From Streptomyces flaveus (lineage in GTDB: Bacteria; Actinomycetota; Actinomycetes; Streptomycetales; Streptomycetaceae), in NCBI RefSeq assembly GCF_014647675.1, contig NZ_BMPQ01000021.1, positions 31,705 through 95,704 on the forward strand: DNA of 64,000 bases, in the 5' to 3' direction. Below are positions 30,618-39,600 of this stretch, one piece after another (the first letter of the stretch is position 1; every line of letters starts with the position of its first letter). Position numbers and translations under genes: made by a program. The notes below the pieces were generated by a model. The model had not been told where the DNA came from. It did not search any database and saw only the letters and a list, made by a program, of their open reading frames with translations.

Positions 30618-32356
30618 CACTCGACCATCTTTTCGTACGGGACGTGTCGGATGTCCACCACGTTCTTCTCCAGCTGGCCCAGCATTCCGGTCTGGCCATC
30701 GAGGAAGACCACTCCGTGTTCCGTGTTCACCGCGTTGAAGAAGTGCCCAGAGTTTCCTCGGCCGATGAAGACGGCGCTCTTCGCGCCCTCACCTCGATTC
30801 TGAAGATCGCGAATGATGTCATCGTAGTTGTCGACTTTCTGCCAGGGTTGCGCATCGTCCACGAGCTTGAACGGCTCCAGCGGGAGATGGCCCGGGCCTT
30901 CCCTGGGCGCCGCGCTGACCTCGATGCCCTCCATCCGGCGAGCGGTCGAGATCGTGGTGTACGCACAGTTCTGCGTGTACCCGTCCTCCCAGCGGTTGTT
31001 GACATCCTTCAACCACGGGAACTGGTCGTCGACGAACTCCTCCGCCACCTTCGGGTCCACGGAGTCGGCGTGAATGGCCTTCTCCGACGTGTGATCCGTA
31101 TTGCGGGCGAGATCGCTCCAGTCCTTCGGGGCGTCCCCGGCCTGGGCGGCCTTCTGCGCGTCGGCGAGTTCGTCACCGTGTTTGAGTCCGTGGGCCGCAC
31201 TGCTCTCCAGCCCTTCCTTGAGCCCGGTCCGCAGCGCCGTACGCCCCAGCCCCGCGCCCTTCGTGCCGATGAGTTCGGGGATGAGGCGGCCGACGAACTC
31301 GGAAGGGTCCTTCTTGAACCCGTCCACGGCGGCCTTGGCCGCCCGCTCGGGGTGGGAGGCGGTGGAGACCAGGCCGGAGAGCGTCATGGAGACGTTCTGC
31401 ATGTACTCGGCAGGGTGGGTCAGGTTGTACACGTCCATGGGGTTGAGGCCGCGGACGAAGTTGAGCAGTCCGGCCGTGCCCTTGATGGCACCGCCCACGA
31501 GATGGGTGAGCTCGGTGTTGACCGCCTGGTAGCCGTCTGTGATGTTGTTGCCGAGGCGGTCGAGCGGTGGCGGCTCTGCGGGGGCGTGAGTCAGCGCCTC
31601 CTTGACCTTGTCCTGGGCGTGTAAGGCGGCGCTGTTCCGTTGTTTGCGGGCCTCGGCGAGCTTTTCCTGCGCCGCCCTGATGTCGGCATCGCCCGGGTCG
31701 CGGAAAGGCTCGGGCCTGGGTCCCGGGTCCTGGTCCGCCTTGACCTTGGCGTTGTAGGCGTCGACGCGCGCGTTGTACGCCCCGATGGCGTCCTCGGATG
31801 CGCGCTTGCCCTGTTTGTACAGCTCGATGGCGTCACGGGCCTGACCCTGCGCCCACCGCACGGTGTCCGCATAGGCCTCCAGGGCGTCGGCGGCCGTCTC
31901 GCAGGCGTCGGCTGCGTGCAGCCATTTCGTGGGGTGCACGCCGAACTTCTCGCGGAAGGTGTTTCCGCCTTCGCCCCGCCAGCCGGAGGAGTCCACCTTC
32001 TTCAGTCCCGAGCCGACCTTGTCGAAGGCGGCGCTGAAGTCCTTGAGGTGCCCGGCGCTCGCACGGATCACGTCGGGTTTGCCGTGAATGAGCTCGTTGG
32101 CCTGCTCGGTCTGGCCGAGCTGCTGTTCGCCGGGCGTGGCGCCGAGATCGGAGGCGACGCCGTCACCCCAGTCCTCCACGGCGTCGGCGGCGTCGTGCAG
32201 GCCGGCCCTGTCGAGGCCCTCGCCGACTCTGTCGGTCCCCCAGTCGACGCCCTCGCCGAGCACTCTCTTGCCCGCGTCTACGCCGTCTTCCAGCGCGCCC
32301 AGGCCGTCGTTGAGGCCGTCCTTGATGCCACCGCCGATGTCGCCGAAGACCCCCAT
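30617..32356 (-). CDS. Type VII-secreted polymorphic toxin, papain-fold (Tox-PL, glutamine deamidase-like)
   Basis: 579 aa. The N-terminal ~220 residues are helical with a WxG element (W126 in SSGWRGEGGNTF), a type VII secretion signal domain. A Gly/Ala-rich hydrophobic middle follows (about 290-400). The C-terminal ~120 residues form a papain-fold toxin: C464 in QNCAYTTIST, H538 in SGHFFNAVN and D553 in VFLDGQTG. Tox-PL domains deamidate or cleave glutamine-type bonds in target proteins. No Sec signal is seen. The start overlaps the preceding gene (ATGA), and the immunity gene overlaps its end. The target is unknown. Confidence 0.82.
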   Translation of the reverse strand: MGVFGDIGGGIKDGLNDGLGALEDGVDAGKRVLGEGVDWGTDRVGEGLDRAGLHDAADAVEDWGDGVASDLGATPGEQQLGQTEQANELIHGKPDVIRASAGHLKDFSAAFDKVGSGLKKVDSSGWRGEGGNTFREKFGVHPTKWLHAADACETAADALEAYADTVRWAQGQARDAIELYKQGKRASEDAIGAYNARVDAYNAKVKADQDPGPRPEPFRDPGDADIRAAQEKLAEARKQRNSAALHAQDKVKEALTHAPAEPPPLDRLGNNITDGYQAVNTELTHLVGGAIKGTAGLLNFVRGLNPMDVYNLTHPAEYMQNVSMTLSGLVSTASHPERAAKAAVDGFKKDPSEFVGRLIPELIGTKGAGLGRTALRTGLKEGLESSAAHGLKHGDELADAQKAAQAGDAPKDWSDLARNTDHTSEKAIHADSVDPKVAEEFVDDQFPWLKDVNNRWEDGYTQNCAYTTISTARRMEGIEVSAAPREGPGHLPLEPFKLVDDAQPWQKVDNYDDIIRDLQNRGEGAKSAVFIGRGNSGHFFNAVNTEHGVVFLDGQTGMLGQLEKNVVDIRHVPYEKMVE

Positions 32357-33012
32357 CAGCCGGCGTCTCCGCCCTGCTGCCGGGCTCGTTCCTCGGGAGA
32401 GGGGCCGAAGGTGTCGTCGAGCATCCGGTCGTACTCGGCGTCGGACACTCCGTAGGTCTCACGCAGGTTCTCGGGGTTGAGCCCCATCGGGCCGACGATG
32501 CGCGAGGTCATCACATCGCGGCCGGCGTCCTTCCAGCCCTGCACGCTGTTCTCCCGGGCCTCGTCGAAGGACTCCTTGCTGTAGTCCGCGTCCCGGATGT
32601 GCGTGTAGGCGTTGCTCGACAAGACCCCGCCCCAGCTCTGCCCGGTGATCTCTTCCTCGGACGCGTACGGGTTGCCCATGCCCGCGTTCACTGCGACCTT
32701 CATCGATCCCTGGACGTACTGGTCGGTCTCGTAGTACGTACCTGCCGCCAAGCCTGTCTTCACGGCGAACGCGTTGCCCTCGTTGATGAGCGAGCGCACG
32801 CCCCACTCCCACCGTTCACAGAACGAGGAGAACGTGCTCGTCAGGCCCTCGTGCCCCACGTCGAGGCCCGACAAGGCGAGGTCGCCGAACCCGCGGCCCG
32901 CACCGGCCTCGCCGACCATGCCGAGTTCCTTCAGCTCGCCCAGAGCCAGGGTCAGCCCTTTGGCGATCTCGTCCAGACCTCGGGTGTCCAGATCCCTGCC
33001 ATCCGCGCTCAC
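32356..33012 (-). CDS. Type VII secretion-associated protein preceding the toxin
   Basis: 218 aa with a GTG start behind GGAGGGG, overlapping the SseB gene by GTGA. Its N-terminal half (LDTRGLDEIAKGLTLALGEL, TSTFSSFCERWEWGVRSL) is helical with W residues like WXG100/ESX partners. The rest holds YTHIRDADYSKESF and the C-terminal tail YDRMLDDTFGPSPEERARQQ. Probably a secretion partner or chaperone of the toxin; this is inferred from order and helix content. Confidence 0.65.
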   Translation of the reverse strand: MSADGRDLDTRGLDEIAKGLTLALGELKELGMVGEAGAGRGFGDLALSGLDVGHEGLTSTFSSFCERWEWGVRSLINEGNAFAVKTGLAAGTYYETDQYVQGSMKVAVNAGMGNPYASEEEITGQSWGGVLSSNAYTHIRDADYSKESFDEARENSVQGWKDAGRDVMTSRIVGPMGLNPENLRETYGVSDAEYDRMLDDTFGPSPEERARQQGGDAG

Positions 33013-33644
33013 CGCTCCGACCCCTCCTCGTCGGCCACGTCCGCACGACCCGTGAAGCCCCTGTCCACCGCGAATGCGTCGGGCACGATCCCGGCCACGG
33101 GCGGGAAGAGCACCGCGTACTCGGGGCCGTCGGCCGCGTCCAGTGCCACGCCGCACGGCACCCCGACCTCCGGCACCGCCGTGTCGAGCAGCCGCGCGCC
33201 GAGCACCGTCTCGTACGGCCACTCCTCGCCGCCCTCGCCGCGGGCCAGCGCGTACCGGGCCAGTGCCGTCTCGTCGGAGAAAGCAAGAAACCACCGCACG
33301 CCTGAGGTGTCGGCCGTCAGCCAGCCGTCACCCCGGAGCGGGACGAGCACCGCGGTGTCACGGAACGTCTCCAGTGCGGCAGTGAACTCGCGGAGCCGTG
33401 CGGCAATCTCCTCGTCGGACACCTCGCGGATGCCGGCCTCGGTCGGGGCCGTGGAGACCTGTGCTTCAGCGTTCGGCCCAGGGGCAACAGGCGACGTCGG
33501 CGAAGCGGTTGGTGACAGGGCCGCTGCCTGCGGCCGTCCCCCGGCCGTGTCTGCCGACCGTGGTGGGCCGGCCATGTCCGCGTAGTCGGCGAGACGCGAC
33601 CGCCGCTGCCTTCGCGAGCCCTGGCTGCCCCCGAAATCAGTCAT
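33009..33644 (-). CDS. SseB-family protein
   Basis: 211 aa. The first ~70 residues are Arg-rich then Ala/Pro-rich and low complexity. An SseB N-terminal-like domain follows (about 75-200: VLVPLRGDGWLTADTSGVRWFLAFSDE, and LDAADGPEYAVLFPPVAG). SseB-like proteins often accompany type VII secretion genes in Streptomyces. It is the first gene of the overlapping set leading into the toxin. Confidence 0.7.
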   Translation of the reverse strand: MTDFGGSQGSRRQRRSRLADYADMAGPPRSADTAGGRPQAAALSPTASPTSPVAPGPNAEAQVSTAPTEAGIREVSDEEIAARLREFTAALETFRDTAVLVPLRGDGWLTADTSGVRWFLAFSDETALARYALARGEGGEEWPYETVLGARLLDTAVPEVGVPCGVALDAADGPEYAVLFPPVAGIVPDAFAVDRGFTGRADVADEEGSER

Positions 33645-33806
33645 GGCGCAAGCCTGACACAGGGGTTATCAGGTGATCCACTTGCCTCTGTGCACACGCA
33701 CATCGCATCCATCTCGTGTGCACATCACGTTCATCTGCCGCGTCGCGCGGACGGCGATGGCGGGCACACCCTCTTCGGATGTGTACCTGGGGCGCGCGCC
33801 CTTGGT
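33645..33806. other. Intergenic stretch before the S10 operon promoter
   Basis: The whole gap 33645-34214 carries no convincing gene. Apart from the candidate promoter at 33807-33834 and the leader element at 34125-34149, I see no gene or repeat in it. Confidence 0.5.
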
Positions 33807-33834
33807 TTGACCCACGTCACCGCCCGGGTACCCT
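33807..33834 (+). promoter_or_regulatory. Candidate S10-operon promoter
   Basis: TTGACC, a 16-nt spacer and TACCCT. It implies a leader of about 375 nt before rpsJ, containing the shared 25-nt hairpin element. Confidence 0.6.
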
Positions 33835-34124
33835 CTACGGCTCGATTGGCCAGCGCAGTGGCCCGTATGGCAGACTGTCCGGGTTGCTCGGTTGAGTGCC
33901 GATGCTGCGCGCCTCCCGCCGGGAGGACCGGAAGCGAGTCCCACAGTACTCGTCGTCTCAACTGCCTCTCAGGGCAGCGCTGAGGCGGACGTACGGGAAT
34001 CTTCCGGGAAGTGTCAGCGGGGTACCGGCCAGGCGCCCGGTGGGTGTCTCACCCTCGGATCCGCGGTCGATGATCGCACCCCCTGGCAGGGAATCCCTTG
34101 TGGATATCTGTGTCAGTGAGGGAG

Positions 34125-34149
34125 CGACACGCCCGACCGCGTGGGTCGG
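34125..34149 (+). promoter_or_regulatory. Leader hairpin element shared with the rpsL leader
   Basis: 24 of 25 bases are identical to 15309-15333, with the same CCGACC/GGTCGG stem. It ends 65 nt before the rpsJ start. Confidence 0.7.
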
Positions 34150-34214
34150 AGGAACGAGACGCGGACCTTCCGGGTCGCCAGAGCGTTTTTGAGAGACAGG
34201 ACTACGGAGTAGCC

Positions 34215-34523
34215 ATGGCGGGACAGAAGATCCGCATCCGGCTCAAGGCCTACGACCACGAGGTCATCGACTCCTCGGCGAAGAAGATCGTCGAGACGGT
34301 GACGCGTACTGGTGCGTCGGTCGCGGGCCCGGTGCCGCTGCCCACTGAAAAGAACGTGTACTGCGTCATCAAGTCGCCGCACAAGTACAAGGACTCGCGC
34401 GAGCACTTCGAGATGCGTACCCACAAGCGCCTGATCGACATCCTCGACCCGACGCCCAAGACCGTTGACTCTCTGATGCGACTCGACCTCCCGGCCGGTG
34501 TCGACATCGAGATCAAGCTCTGA
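34215..34523 (+). CDS. rpsJ: 30S ribosomal protein S10
   Basis: 102 aa. It is part of the 30S head and the NusB-S10 antitermination complex. The ATG at 34215 follows a CGGAG site; KIRIRLKAYDHEVIDSSAKK and MRTHKRLIDILDPTPKTVD are diagnostic. First gene of the S10 operon. Confidence 0.98.
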   Translation: MAGQKIRIRLKAYDHEVIDSSAKKIVETVTRTGASVAGPVPLPTEKNVYCVIKSPHKYKDSREHFEMRTHKRLIDILDPTPKTVDSLMRLDLPAGVDIEIKL

Positions 34524-34540
34524 GGGCCGGTGATCTGAGA

Positions 34541-35185
34541 ATGGCTAAGCAGATCAAGGGCATCCTGGGCGAGAAGCTCGGCATGACGCAGGTGTGGGAC
34601 GAGAACAACCGCGTTGTTCCCGTCACCGTCGTCAAGGCCGGGCCGAACGTCGTCACCCAGGTCCGTACGAACGACACCGACGGCTACGAGTCCGTGCAGA
34701 TCGCCTTCGGCGAGATCGACCCGCGCAAGGTGAACAAGCCCCTCAAGGGCCACTTCGCCAAGGCCGACGTGACCCCCCGCCGCCACCTCGTGGAGCTCCG
34801 CACCGCGGACGCCAGCGAGTACACGCTCGGGCAGGAGATCACCGCCGAAACCTTCGAGGCCGGCGTGAAGGTCGACGTCACCGGCAAGAGCAAGGGCAAG
34901 GGCTTCGCCGGTGTCATGAAGCGTCACAACTTCAAGGGCCTCGGCGCCGGTCACGGCACGCAGCGCAAGCACCGCTCTCCCGGCTCCATCGGTGGCTGCG
35001 CCACCCCGGGCCGTGTGTTCAAGGGCCTCCGCATGGCGGGTCGTATGGGCAACGAGCGGGTCACCACCCAGAACCTGACCGTCCACGCCGTTGACGCGGA
35101 GAAGGGTCTGCTGCTCATCAAGGGCGCGGTTCCCGGTCCGAACGGCGGCCTCGTCCTGGTCCGCACCGCGGCCAAGGGGGCCTGA
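34541..35185 (+). CDS. rplC: 50S ribosomal protein L3
   Basis: 214 aa. One of the early 23S assembly proteins, reaching toward the peptidyl-transferase centre. GILGEKLGMTQVWDENN and the loop HGTQRKHRSPGSIGGCATPG are intact. It starts 17 nt after rpsJ. Confidence 0.98.
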   Translation: MAKQIKGILGEKLGMTQVWDENNRVVPVTVVKAGPNVVTQVRTNDTDGYESVQIAFGEIDPRKVNKPLKGHFAKADVTPRRHLVELRTADASEYTLGQEITAETFEAGVKVDVTGKSKGKGFAGVMKRHNFKGLGAGHGTQRKHRSPGSIGGCATPGRVFKGLRMAGRMGNERVTTQNLTVHAVDAEKGLLLIKGAVPGPNGGLVLVRTAAKGA

Positions 35186-35192
35186 GGTAACG

Positions 35193-35846
35193 ATGAGCAC
35201 TGTTGACATCATTTCGCCGGCAGGCGACAAGACCGGGACGGTCGAGCTCCCCGCGGAGATCTTCGACGTCGAGAAGATCAGCATCCCGCTGATCCACCAG
35301 GTCGTCGTCGCCCAGCTGGCCGCTGCCCGTCAGGGCACGCACAAGACCAAGACCCGCGGCGAGGTTCGTGGTGGCGGTAAGAAGCCTTACCGCCAGAAGG
35401 GCACCGGCCGCGCGCGCCAGGGCTCGACCCGCGCTCCGCAGTTCGCCGGTGGTGGCGTCGTGCACGGTCCCGTGCCGCGTGACTACTCGCAGCGGACCCC
35501 GAAGAAGATGAAGGCCGCGGCCCTGCGCCACGCCCTCACCGACCGGGCCCGCAACAACCGCATCCACGTCGTCACCGGCGTTGTCGAGAGCGAGGTCTCC
35601 ACCAAGGCCGCCAAGTCGCTGCTCGGCAAGATCTCGGAGCGCAAGAACGTGCTCCTGGTGATCGACCGCGCGGACGAGGCCTCGCTGCTCTCCGCCCGCA
35701 ACCTGCCCCAGGTGCACATCCTGGAGCCGGGCCAGCTGAACACGTACGACGTTCTCGTCTCGGACGACGTGGTCTTCACCCAGGCCGCCTTCGAGTCCTT
35801 CGTGTCCGGCCCGAAGGCCACCGACACTGAAGGGAGCGAGGTCTGA
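35193..35846 (+). CDS. rplD: 50S ribosomal protein L4
   Basis: 217 aa from the ATG at 35193, 7 nt after rplC; the frame is open further upstream inside rplC. L4 lines the exit tunnel with L22 and in enterobacteria represses the S10 operon. The extended loop with GGGKKPYRQKGTGRARQGS is present. Confidence 0.98.
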   Translation: MSTVDIISPAGDKTGTVELPAEIFDVEKISIPLIHQVVVAQLAAARQGTHKTKTRGEVRGGGKKPYRQKGTGRARQGSTRAPQFAGGGVVHGPVPRDYSQRTPKKMKAAALRHALTDRARNNRIHVVTGVVESEVSTKAAKSLLGKISERKNVLLVIDRADEASLLSARNLPQVHILEPGQLNTYDVLVSDDVVFTQAAFESFVSGPKATDTEGSEV

Positions 35847-36262
35847 TGGCTATCCGTCATCCCTCCATCGCCTCGAAGGCCGCGAAGAAGGCCAAGGAAG
35901 CGCGCGTCGCCAAGGCGCGTCGCCACGCCACCGAGGGCAAGAACACCGTCGAGACGCCGCTGAGCAAGTCGTACACGGACCCCCGTGACGTACTGATCAA
36001 GCCGGTCGTCTCCGAGAAGAGCTACGCGCTCCTCGACGAGAACAAGTACACGTTCGTCGTGGACCCGCGTGCCAACAAGACCCAGATCAAGCAGGCCGTC
36101 CAGGCGGTCTTCTCGGTCAAGGTCACCGGGGTCAACACGATCAACCGCCAGGGCAAGCGCAAGCGGACCCGCACTGGTTTCGGCAAGCGTGCCGACACCA
36201 AGCGCGCGATCGTGACCCTTGCCGAGGGCGACCGTATCGACATCTTCGGCCAGGCCTCCTAA
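35846..36262 (+). CDS. rplW: 50S ribosomal protein L23
   Basis: 138 aa, starting one base inside the rplD stop. L23 sits at the tunnel exit and docks trigger factor and SRP. The conserved core begins at DVLIKPVVSEKSY (about 48). The Lys/Ala-rich first ~40 residues (KAAKKAKEARVAKARRH) are an extension beyond the usual ~100-aa protein, as in other Streptomyces as I recall. Confidence 0.97.
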   Translation: MAIRHPSIASKAAKKAKEARVAKARRHATEGKNTVETPLSKSYTDPRDVLIKPVVSEKSYALLDENKYTFVVDPRANKTQIKQAVQAVFSVKVTGVNTINRQGKRKRTRTGFGKRADTKRAIVTLAEGDRIDIFGQAS

Positions 36263-36300
36263 CGGAGCGCCCTGGTCCGATATCGGACGAGGACTGAGAA

Positions 36301-37137
36301 ATGGGAATCCGCAAGTACAAGCCGACTACGCCGGGCCGCCGTGGCTCCAGCGTCGCCGACTTCGTCGAGGTCACGCGGTCCACGCCGGAGAAGTCGCTGG
36401 TTCGCCCGCTGCACAGCAAGGGCGGCCGTAACAATTCCGGTCGTGTGACCGTCCGCCACCAGGGTGGTGGCCACAAGCGCGCCTACCGCGTCATCGACTT
36501 CCGTCGCCATGACAAGGACGGCGTGCCGGCGAAGGTCGCGCACATCGAGTACGACCCCAACCGCACCGCGCGCATCGCGCTGCTGCACTACGCGGACGGC
36601 GAGAAGCGCTACATCCTCGCCCCGCGCAACCTGCGGCAGGGCGACCGTGTGGAGAACGGTCCCGGGGCCGACATCAAGCCCGGCAACAACCTGGCGCTCC
36701 GCAACATCCCGGTCGGTACCACGATCCACGCGATCGAGCTCCGTCCCGGTGGCGGCGCCAAGTTCGCCCGTTCCGCCGGTGCCTCCGTGCAGCTGCTCGC
36801 GAAGGAGGGCACGATGGCCCACCTTCGTATGCCGTCCGGAGAGATCCGCCTGGTCGACGTGCGCTGCCGCGCCACCGTCGGCGAGGTCGGCAACGCCGAG
36901 CAGTCCAACATCAACTGGGGTAAGGCCGGCCGCAAGCGCTGGCTGGGCGTTCGCCCGACCGTCCGCGGTGTGGCGATGAACCCGGTTGACCACCCGCACG
37001 GTGGTGGTGAGGGCAAGACCTCCGGTGGTCGCCACCCGGTCTCGCCGTGGGGTCAGAAGGAGGGTCGTACTCGTTCGCCGAAGAAGGCTTCGAACAAGTA
37101 CATCGTCCGCCGCCGCAAGACGAACAAGAAGCGCTAG
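36301..37137 (+). CDS. rplB: 50S ribosomal protein L2
   Basis: 278 aa. It is needed for subunit association and peptidyl-transferase assembly. It carries the SVQLLAKEG motif, the C-terminal MNPVDHPHGGGEGK with the conserved histidine, and a Lys/Arg-rich end. Confidence 0.98.
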   Translation: MGIRKYKPTTPGRRGSSVADFVEVTRSTPEKSLVRPLHSKGGRNNSGRVTVRHQGGGHKRAYRVIDFRRHDKDGVPAKVAHIEYDPNRTARIALLHYADGEKRYILAPRNLRQGDRVENGPGADIKPGNNLALRNIPVGTTIHAIELRPGGGAKFARSAGASVQLLAKEGTMAHLRMPSGEIRLVDVRCRATVGEVGNAEQSNINWGKAGRKRWLGVRPTVRGVAMNPVDHPHGGGEGKTSGGRHPVSPWGQKEGRTRSPKKASNKYIVRRRKTNKKR

Positions 37138-37149
37138 GAGCGGGTTTAG

Positions 37150-37431
37150 ATGCCGCGCAGTCTCAAGAAGGGGCCCTTCGTCGACGACCACCTGATCAAG
37201 AAGGTGGACGCCCAGAACGAAGCCGGTTCCAAGAACGTCATCAAGACCTGGTCCCGTCGCTCGATGATCGTCCCGGCCATGCTGGGCCACACGATCGCGG
37301 TGCACAACGGCAAGACCCACATCCCGGTGTTTGTCACCGAGTCCATGGTCGGCCACAAGCTCGGCGAGTTCTCGCCGACGCGCACCTTCCGGGGTCACGT
37401 CAAGGACGACCGGAAGTCGAAGCGCCGCTAA
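37150..37431 (+). CDS. rpsS: 30S ribosomal protein S19
   Basis: 93 aa in the 30S head with S13. SLKKGPFVDDHL, TWSRRSMIVPAMLGHT and the HKLGEFSPTRTF motif are typical. Confidence 0.98.
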   Translation: MPRSLKKGPFVDDHLIKKVDAQNEAGSKNVIKTWSRRSMIVPAMLGHTIAVHNGKTHIPVFVTESMVGHKLGEFSPTRTFRGHVKDDRKSKRR

Positions 37432-37471
37432 CGCGGGGTGAATGACCATGACAGACACTGAAGGGACAACC

Positions 37472-37819
37472 ATGGAAGCCAGGGCCCAGGCGCGGTACAT
37501 CCGCGTCACGCCCATGAAGGCCCGCCGAGTGGTGGACCTCATCCGTGGCATGGATGCCACGGAGGCCCAGGCGGTCCTGCGTTTCACCCCGCAGGCCGCG
37601 AGCGTGCCGGTCGGCAAGGTGCTGGACAGCGCCATCGCCAACGCCGCGCACAACTACGACCACACCGACGCCGACAGCCTCGTCATCACCGAGGCGTACG
37701 TCGACGAGGGTCCGACCCTGAAGCGGTTCCGGCCGCGTGCCCAGGGCCGGGCCTACCGGATCCGCAAGCGGACCAGCCACATCACCGTGGTCGTCAGCAG
37801 CAAGGAAGGAACCCGGTAA
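37472..37819 (+). CDS. rplV: 50S ribosomal protein L22
   Basis: 115 aa. L22 forms the tunnel constriction with L4. The ATG at 37472 (after GAAGGGA) is preferred; in-frame ATGs at 37442 and 37448 would add up to ten poorly conserved residues with a weaker site. The loop with RAQGRAYRIRKRTSHI is present. Confidence 0.96.
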   Translation: MEARAQARYIRVTPMKARRVVDLIRGMDATEAQAVLRFTPQAASVPVGKVLDSAIANAAHNYDHTDADSLVITEAYVDEGPTLKRFRPRAQGRAYRIRKRTSHITVVVSSKEGTR

Positions 37820-38661
37820 TGGGCCAGAAGGTTAACCCGCATGGGTTCCGGCTCGGCATCACCACGGACTTCAAGTCCCGTTGGTACGCCGACAAGCTGT
37901 ACAAGGACTACGTCAAGGAAGACGTCGCCATCCGTCGGATGATGACGTCCGGCATGGAGCGCGCCGGCATCTCGAAGGTGGAGATCGAGCGCACCCGTGA
38001 CCGCGTCCGCGTCGACATCCACACCGCGCGTCCGGGCATCGTCATCGGCCGCCGTGGCGCCGAGGCCGACCGTATCCGCGGCGACCTGGAGAAGCTGACC
38101 GGCAAGCAGGTCCAGCTGAACATCCTTGAGGTCAAGAGCCCGGAGACGGACGCTCAGCTGGTGGCCCAGGCCGTCGCCGAGCAGCTGTCCTCCCGCGTCT
38201 CCTTCCGTCGCGCCATGCGTAAGAGCATGCAGGGCACGATGAAGGCCGGCGCCAAGGGCATCAAGATCCAGTGTGGTGGCCGTCTCGGCGGCGCCGAGAT
38301 GTCCCGCTCGGAGTTCTACCGCGAGGGCCGCGTGCCCCTGCACACGCTCCGCGCGAACGTCGACTACGGCTTCTTCGAGGCCAAGACGACCTTCGGCCGC
38401 ATCGGTGTGAAGGTCTGGATCTACAAGGGCGACGTCAAGAACATCGCCGAGGTCCGCGCCGAGAACGCCGCCGCCCGCGCCGGCAACCGTCCGGCCCGTG
38501 GCGGCGCTGACCGCCCGGCCCGTGGCGGTGGCCGCGGTGGCGAGCGTGGCGGTCGCGGTCGCAAGCCGCAGCAGCAGTCCGCGCCGGCTGCCGAGGCCCC
38601 CAAGGCTGAGGCTCCCGCCGCCGCTGCCGCTCCGGCTGAGAGCACTGGAACGGAGGCCTGA
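37819..38661 (+). CDS. rpsC: 30S ribosomal protein S3
   Basis: 280 aa, starting inside the rplV stop. It lines the mRNA entry pore and has helicase function. The KH domain (GRRGAEADRIRGDLEKLTG) and C-terminal domain are normal. The last ~65 residues are an added tail, first Arg/Gly-rich (RGGGRGGERGGRGRK) then Ala/Pro/Glu-rich. Confidence 0.98.
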   Translation: MGQKVNPHGFRLGITTDFKSRWYADKLYKDYVKEDVAIRRMMTSGMERAGISKVEIERTRDRVRVDIHTARPGIVIGRRGAEADRIRGDLEKLTGKQVQLNILEVKSPETDAQLVAQAVAEQLSSRVSFRRAMRKSMQGTMKAGAKGIKIQCGGRLGGAEMSRSEFYREGRVPLHTLRANVDYGFFEAKTTFGRIGVKVWIYKGDVKNIAEVRAENAAARAGNRPARGGADRPARGGGRGGERGGRGRKPQQQSAPAAEAPKAEAPAAAAAPAESTGTEA

Positions 38662-38666
38662 CCGAC

Positions 38667-39086
38667 ATGCTGATCCCTCGTAGGGTCAAGCACCGCAAGC
38701 AGCACCACCCCAAGCGCCGCGGTCAGGCCAAGGGTGGTACGACGGTTGCGTTCGGCGAGTACGGCATCCAGGCCCTCACGCCGGCGTACGTGACGAACCG
38801 CCAGATCGAGGCGGCTCGTATCGCGATGACCCGCCACATCAAGCGTGGCGGCAAGGTCTGGATCAACATCTACCCGGACCGTCCCCTCACGAAGAAGCCC
38901 GCCGAGACCCGCATGGGTTCCGGTAAGGGTTCGCCGGAGTGGTGGGTCGCGAACGTTCACCCCGGTCGGGTGATGTTCGAGCTGTCCTACCCGAATGAGA
39001 AGATTGCGCGTGAGGCGCTTACCCGCGCTGCTCACAAGCTTCCGATGAAGTGCCGCATCGTGCGGCGCGAGGCAGGTGAAGCGTGA
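38667..39086 (+). CDS. rplP: 50S ribosomal protein L16
   Basis: 139 aa. It organises the A-site tRNA binding region and 5S contacts. It begins MLIPRRVKHRKQHHP and carries GSGKGSPEWWVANVHPGRV, the standard family motif. Confidence 0.98.
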   Translation: MLIPRRVKHRKQHHPKRRGQAKGGTTVAFGEYGIQALTPAYVTNRQIEAARIAMTRHIKRGGKVWINIYPDRPLTKKPAETRMGSGKGSPEWWVANVHPGRVMFELSYPNEKIAREALTRAAHKLPMKCRIVRREAGEA

Positions 39087-39310
39087 TGTCGGCCGGTACC
39101 AAGGCGTCCGAGCTGCGCGAACTGGGCGACGAGGAGCTTCTCGCGAAGCTTCGCGAGGCCAAGGAAGAGCTGTTCAATCTCCGCTTCCAGGCGGCGACCG
39201 GTCAGCTCGAGAACCACGGCCGTCTGAAGGCGGTCCGTAAGGACATCGCGCGGATCTACACCCTGATGCGTGAGCGCGAGCTGGGCATCGAGACGGTGGA
39301 GAGCGCCTGA
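39086..39310 (+). CDS. rpmC: 50S ribosomal protein L29
   Basis: 74 aa. The ATG at 39086 overlaps the rplP stop by one base; a GTG one codon earlier is possible. A two-helix protein near the tunnel exit; KEELFNLRFQAATGQLENH is the signature. Confidence 0.97.
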   Translation: MSAGTKASELRELGDEELLAKLREAKEELFNLRFQAATGQLENHGRLKAVRKDIARIYTLMRERELGIETVESA

Positions 39311-39597
39311 TGAGCGAGAACAACGTGACTGAAGAGACGAAGGCCGCGCGCGGCTTCCGCAAGACCCGTGAGGGTCTCGTCGTCAGCGACAAGATGGACA
39401 AGACCGTCGTCGTCGCCGTCGAGGACCGCGTCAAGCACGCGCTGTACGGCAAGGTCATCCGCCGTACGAACAAGCTCAAGGCGCACGACGAGCAGAACGC
39501 CGCCGGTGTCGGTGACCGGGTCCTCCTCATGGAGACCCGCCCGCTCTCGGCGACGAAGCGCTGGCGCATCGTGGAGATCCTCGAGAAGGCGAAGTAA
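39310..39597 (+). CDS. rpsQ: 30S ribosomal protein S17
   Basis: 95 aa, with its start overlapping the rpmC stop. OB-fold primary assembly protein; GLVVSDKMDKTVVVAVEDR and GDRVLLMETRPLSATKRW are typical. It closes the run before a hairpin-rich gap. Confidence 0.98.
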   Translation: MSENNVTEETKAARGFRKTREGLVVSDKMDKTVVVAVEDRVKHALYGKVIRRTNKLKAHDEQNAAGVGDRVLLMETRPLSATKRWRIVEILEKAK

Positions 39598-39600
39598 TAA

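Noticed and set aside
33690..34192. Small open frames in the rpsJ leader
   Set aside because: They overlap the promoter and the shared leader element, and have no ribosome sites.
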